Below are positions 5,406-6,674 of a stretch of 6,674 nt of DNA, piece by piece. Made by a program: the position numbers and the translations under genes. The notes beneath the pieces were generated by a model. It was not told where the DNA came from and ran no database searches. It saw only the letters and a program-made list of their open reading frames with translations. Numbering within the stretch: position 1 is the first letter of the stretch; every line of letters starts with the position of its first letter. The stretch is from Gammaproteobacteria bacterium (GTDB lineage Bacteria > Pseudomonadota > Gammaproteobacteria > GCA-001735895), in contig QIJI01000412.1 of the NCBI GenBank assembly GCA_003231795.1, positions 1-6,674 of the forward strand. Reading direction: 5' to 3'.

Positions 5406-6539
5406 ATGAATTTTGACAAGTTGTTCAGGCACTGGTCAGTGTTTCTGGCTGGGCTGGTTGCGCTGTTCCTGGCATCGTCAGCACAGGCCGAGCTCAAATT
5501 CAATATGACCAAAAGCGTAACCCGATTGGGGCGTGAAATTTACGATTTGCATATGCTGGTTTTCTGGATCAGTGTCATTATCGCTGTTGTTGTATTTACT
5601 ATAATGGCCATTTCCATCTTTTATCACCGTAAATCCAGGGGCGCGATCGCGGCCAACTTCCACGAAAGCACTACGGTAGAAATCATCTGGACGGTGATCC
5701 CATTGGTAATTCTGATCGGTATCGCGATTCCAGCGACCAGTACCTTGCTTGATCTCGAAGACGCCGAGACAAATGCCGATATAAATTTACAGGTCACGGG
5801 TATTCAGTGGAAATGGAAATACACTTACGTCGACGAAGGTGTCAGCTTCATAAGCTCGCTTGCGCAAAGCAGCCGTGATGTTATTCGCGACCCTGTCGGC
5901 AATGTAAATTATCTGCTCGAAGTTGATAAACCGGTGGTATTGCCGATCAACAAGAAAATTCGCTTTCTGTTTAATTCGGATGATGTTATTCACTCCTGGT
6001 GGGTGCCCGATCTGGCGGTAAAACAGGACGCGATTCCCGGATTTATAAACGATTCCTGGGCAATTATCGAAGAACCCGGAACTTACCGTGGTCAATGCGC
6101 CGAGCTCTGCGGAAAAGATCATGGATTCATGCCGATCGTGGTAGAGGCCGTAACCCAGCCTGAATATGAAAAGTGGCTGGCCGGCAAGAAAGCCGAAGCC
6201 GAAGCGGCGGCGGCGCAGGCTGAACTGGAATTTTCGATGGAAGACCTGATGGCACGAGGCGAAATGGTTTATCAGGCCAATTGTGCTGCCTGCCACGGAG
6301 CGACGGGTGCTGGTATCCCGGGCGCTTTCCCGGCGATGACCGGTAGTGCGATTGTGAATGGCGATATAGCTGAACATACCAATATGGTGGTCAACGGCGT
6401 AGCCGGTACCTCAATGCAGGCGTTCAAGTCCCAGCTTAACGATATTGATCTGGCCGCGGTTATTACCTACGAGCGCAACAGTTTGGGCAACAGTGTGGGT
6501 GACATGATTCAGCCATCTGCCATCAAGAATGCAAGATAA
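5406..6539 (+). CDS. coxB: Cytochrome c oxidase subunit II with fused C-terminal cytochrome c domain
   Basis: Subunit II of an aa3-type (caa3-like) terminal oxidase. It accepts electrons on the periplasmic side and passes them through CuA to subunit I. The 377 residues contain a signal peptide ending near AQA|E (28/29), two membrane helices (about 51-72 and 93-115), and the aromatic segment QWKWKYTY (134-141) near the electron entry. The complete CuA site is His196, Cys231, Glu233, Cys235, His239 and Met242. After an Ala/Glu-rich linker (263-277) comes a class I cytochrome c domain with heme attachment CAACH (Cys293, Cys296, His297), FPAM (308-311) and a likely axial Met337 in GTSMQAF. All copper and heme ligands expected for activity are present. 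A strong ribosome site precedes it, and coxA follows after 10 bases. Such fusions are common in Gammaproteobacteria and let the enzyme take electrons from soluble cytochrome c. Confidence 0.97.
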   Translation: MNFDKLFRHWSVFLAGLVALFLASSAQAELKFNMTKSVTRLGREIYDLHMLVFWISVIIAVVVFTIMAISIFYHRKSRGAIAANFHESTTVEIIWTVIPLVILIGIAIPATSTLLDLEDAETNADINLQVTGIQWKWKYTYVDEGVSFISSLAQSSRDVIRDPVGNVNYLLEVDKPVVLPINKKIRFLFNSDDVIHSWWVPDLAVKQDAIPGFINDSWAIIEEPGTYRGQCAELCGKDHGFMPIVVEAVTQPEYEKWLAGKKAEAEAAAAQAELEFSMEDLMARGEMVYQANCAACHGATGAGIPGAFPAMTGSAIVNGDIAEHTNMVVNGVAGTSMQAFKSQLNDIDLAAVITYERNSLGNSVGDMIQPSAIKNAR

Positions 6540-6544
6540 GAGGA
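6539..6544 (+). promoter_or_regulatory. coxA ribosome binding site
   Basis: AGAGGA, beginning on the last base of the coxB stop codon, ends 5 bases before the coxA ATG. This supports the coxA start and joint translation from one coxBA message. Confidence 0.65.
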
Positions 6545-6549
6545 TTTAG

Positions 6550-6674
6550 ATGTATACCGAAACCACACAAGACGACGCCCACGACGATCACGATCATCAC
6601 GGCCCAGCCAAGGGTTTGATGCGCTGGATTACGACAACAAACCATAAAGATATCGGCACACTATACCTGTGGCT
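6550..6674 (+). CDS. coxA: Cytochrome c oxidase subunit I, N-terminal part (cut by window edge)
   Basis: Only the first 41 codons are present. They encode a hydrophilic cytoplasmic segment very rich in Asp and His (residues 8-17 include four His and five Asp), followed by GLMRWITTTNHKDIGTLYLW. The stretch from RW to LYLW is the invariant start of heme-copper oxidase subunit I, just before helix I. In the complete protein this subunit would hold heme a, heme a3 and CuB and pump protons, but none of those ligands lies in the visible part. It follows coxB by 10 bases with a good ribosome site, so both are in one operon. The 3' end is missing only because the window stops. Confidence 0.95.
   Translation, partial: MYTETTQDDAHDDHDHHGPAKGLMRWITTTNHKDIGTLYLW

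Noticed and set aside
5787..6377. Open frame of 196 codons antisense to coxB
   Set aside because: It lies wholly within coxB, whose ligands are all intact, and its translation shows no recognisable domain.
5406..6539. coxB cytochrome c domain as a novel fusion
   Set aside because: Subunit II with a C-terminal cytochrome c domain is well known in caa3-type oxidases and in many Gammaproteobacteria.

Overview
The window looks like part of the chromosome of a Gammaproteobacterium, probably a marine or free-living aerobe of intermediate GC. The reasons are the BioH/BioC route for making the biotin precursor, the small twin-membrane DUF2909-type protein beside SURF1, and a cytochrome c oxidase subunit II with a fused C-terminal cytochrome c domain. 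I cannot place it below class from the sequence alone. All genes are ordinary bacterial coding regions of similar composition, and none is clearly transferred or broken.

Layout, left to right: (1) Positions 1-132 hold an intergenic imperfect palindrome that ends 2 bases from a stop codon. (2) plsY, phospholipid acyltransferase, lies on the minus strand. (3) bioH and bioC, on the plus strand and divergent from plsY, encode the esterase and methyltransferase that bracket pimeloyl synthesis; bioB, bioF and bioD are absent here. (4) A 71-residue two-helix membrane protein lies on the minus strand, convergent with bioC and divergent from the next gene. (5) surf1 and a SCO/thioredoxin-like membrane-anchored protein are translationally coupled by an ATGA overlap. 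(6) A clear sigma-70-like promoter is followed by cyoE (heme O synthase). (7) A 352-base gap holds a second palindromic element of the same apparent family as the first, then the coxB leader. (8) coxB and the first 41 codons of coxA follow; coxA runs off the right edge.

The right two thirds form one functional module. CyoE farnesylates heme b to heme O, the precursor of heme A. SURF1 helps deliver heme A to subunit I. The SCO-like protein probably handles copper or thiols at the CuA or CuB site. CoxB and CoxA are the oxidase itself. In the arrangement I remember from Pseudomonas and relatives, the assembly genes come after coxB-coxA-ctaG-coxC. Here they come before coxB, and bioC sits next to the DUF2909-type gene. 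This suggests a rearranged locus.

I did not find a convincing new biological system. The points most worth following are the pair of related palindromic elements, the SCO-like protein that keeps a CxxxC motif but lacks the canonical SCO histidine, the rearranged oxidase locus, and a promoter whose expected start site falls inside a perfect hairpin.
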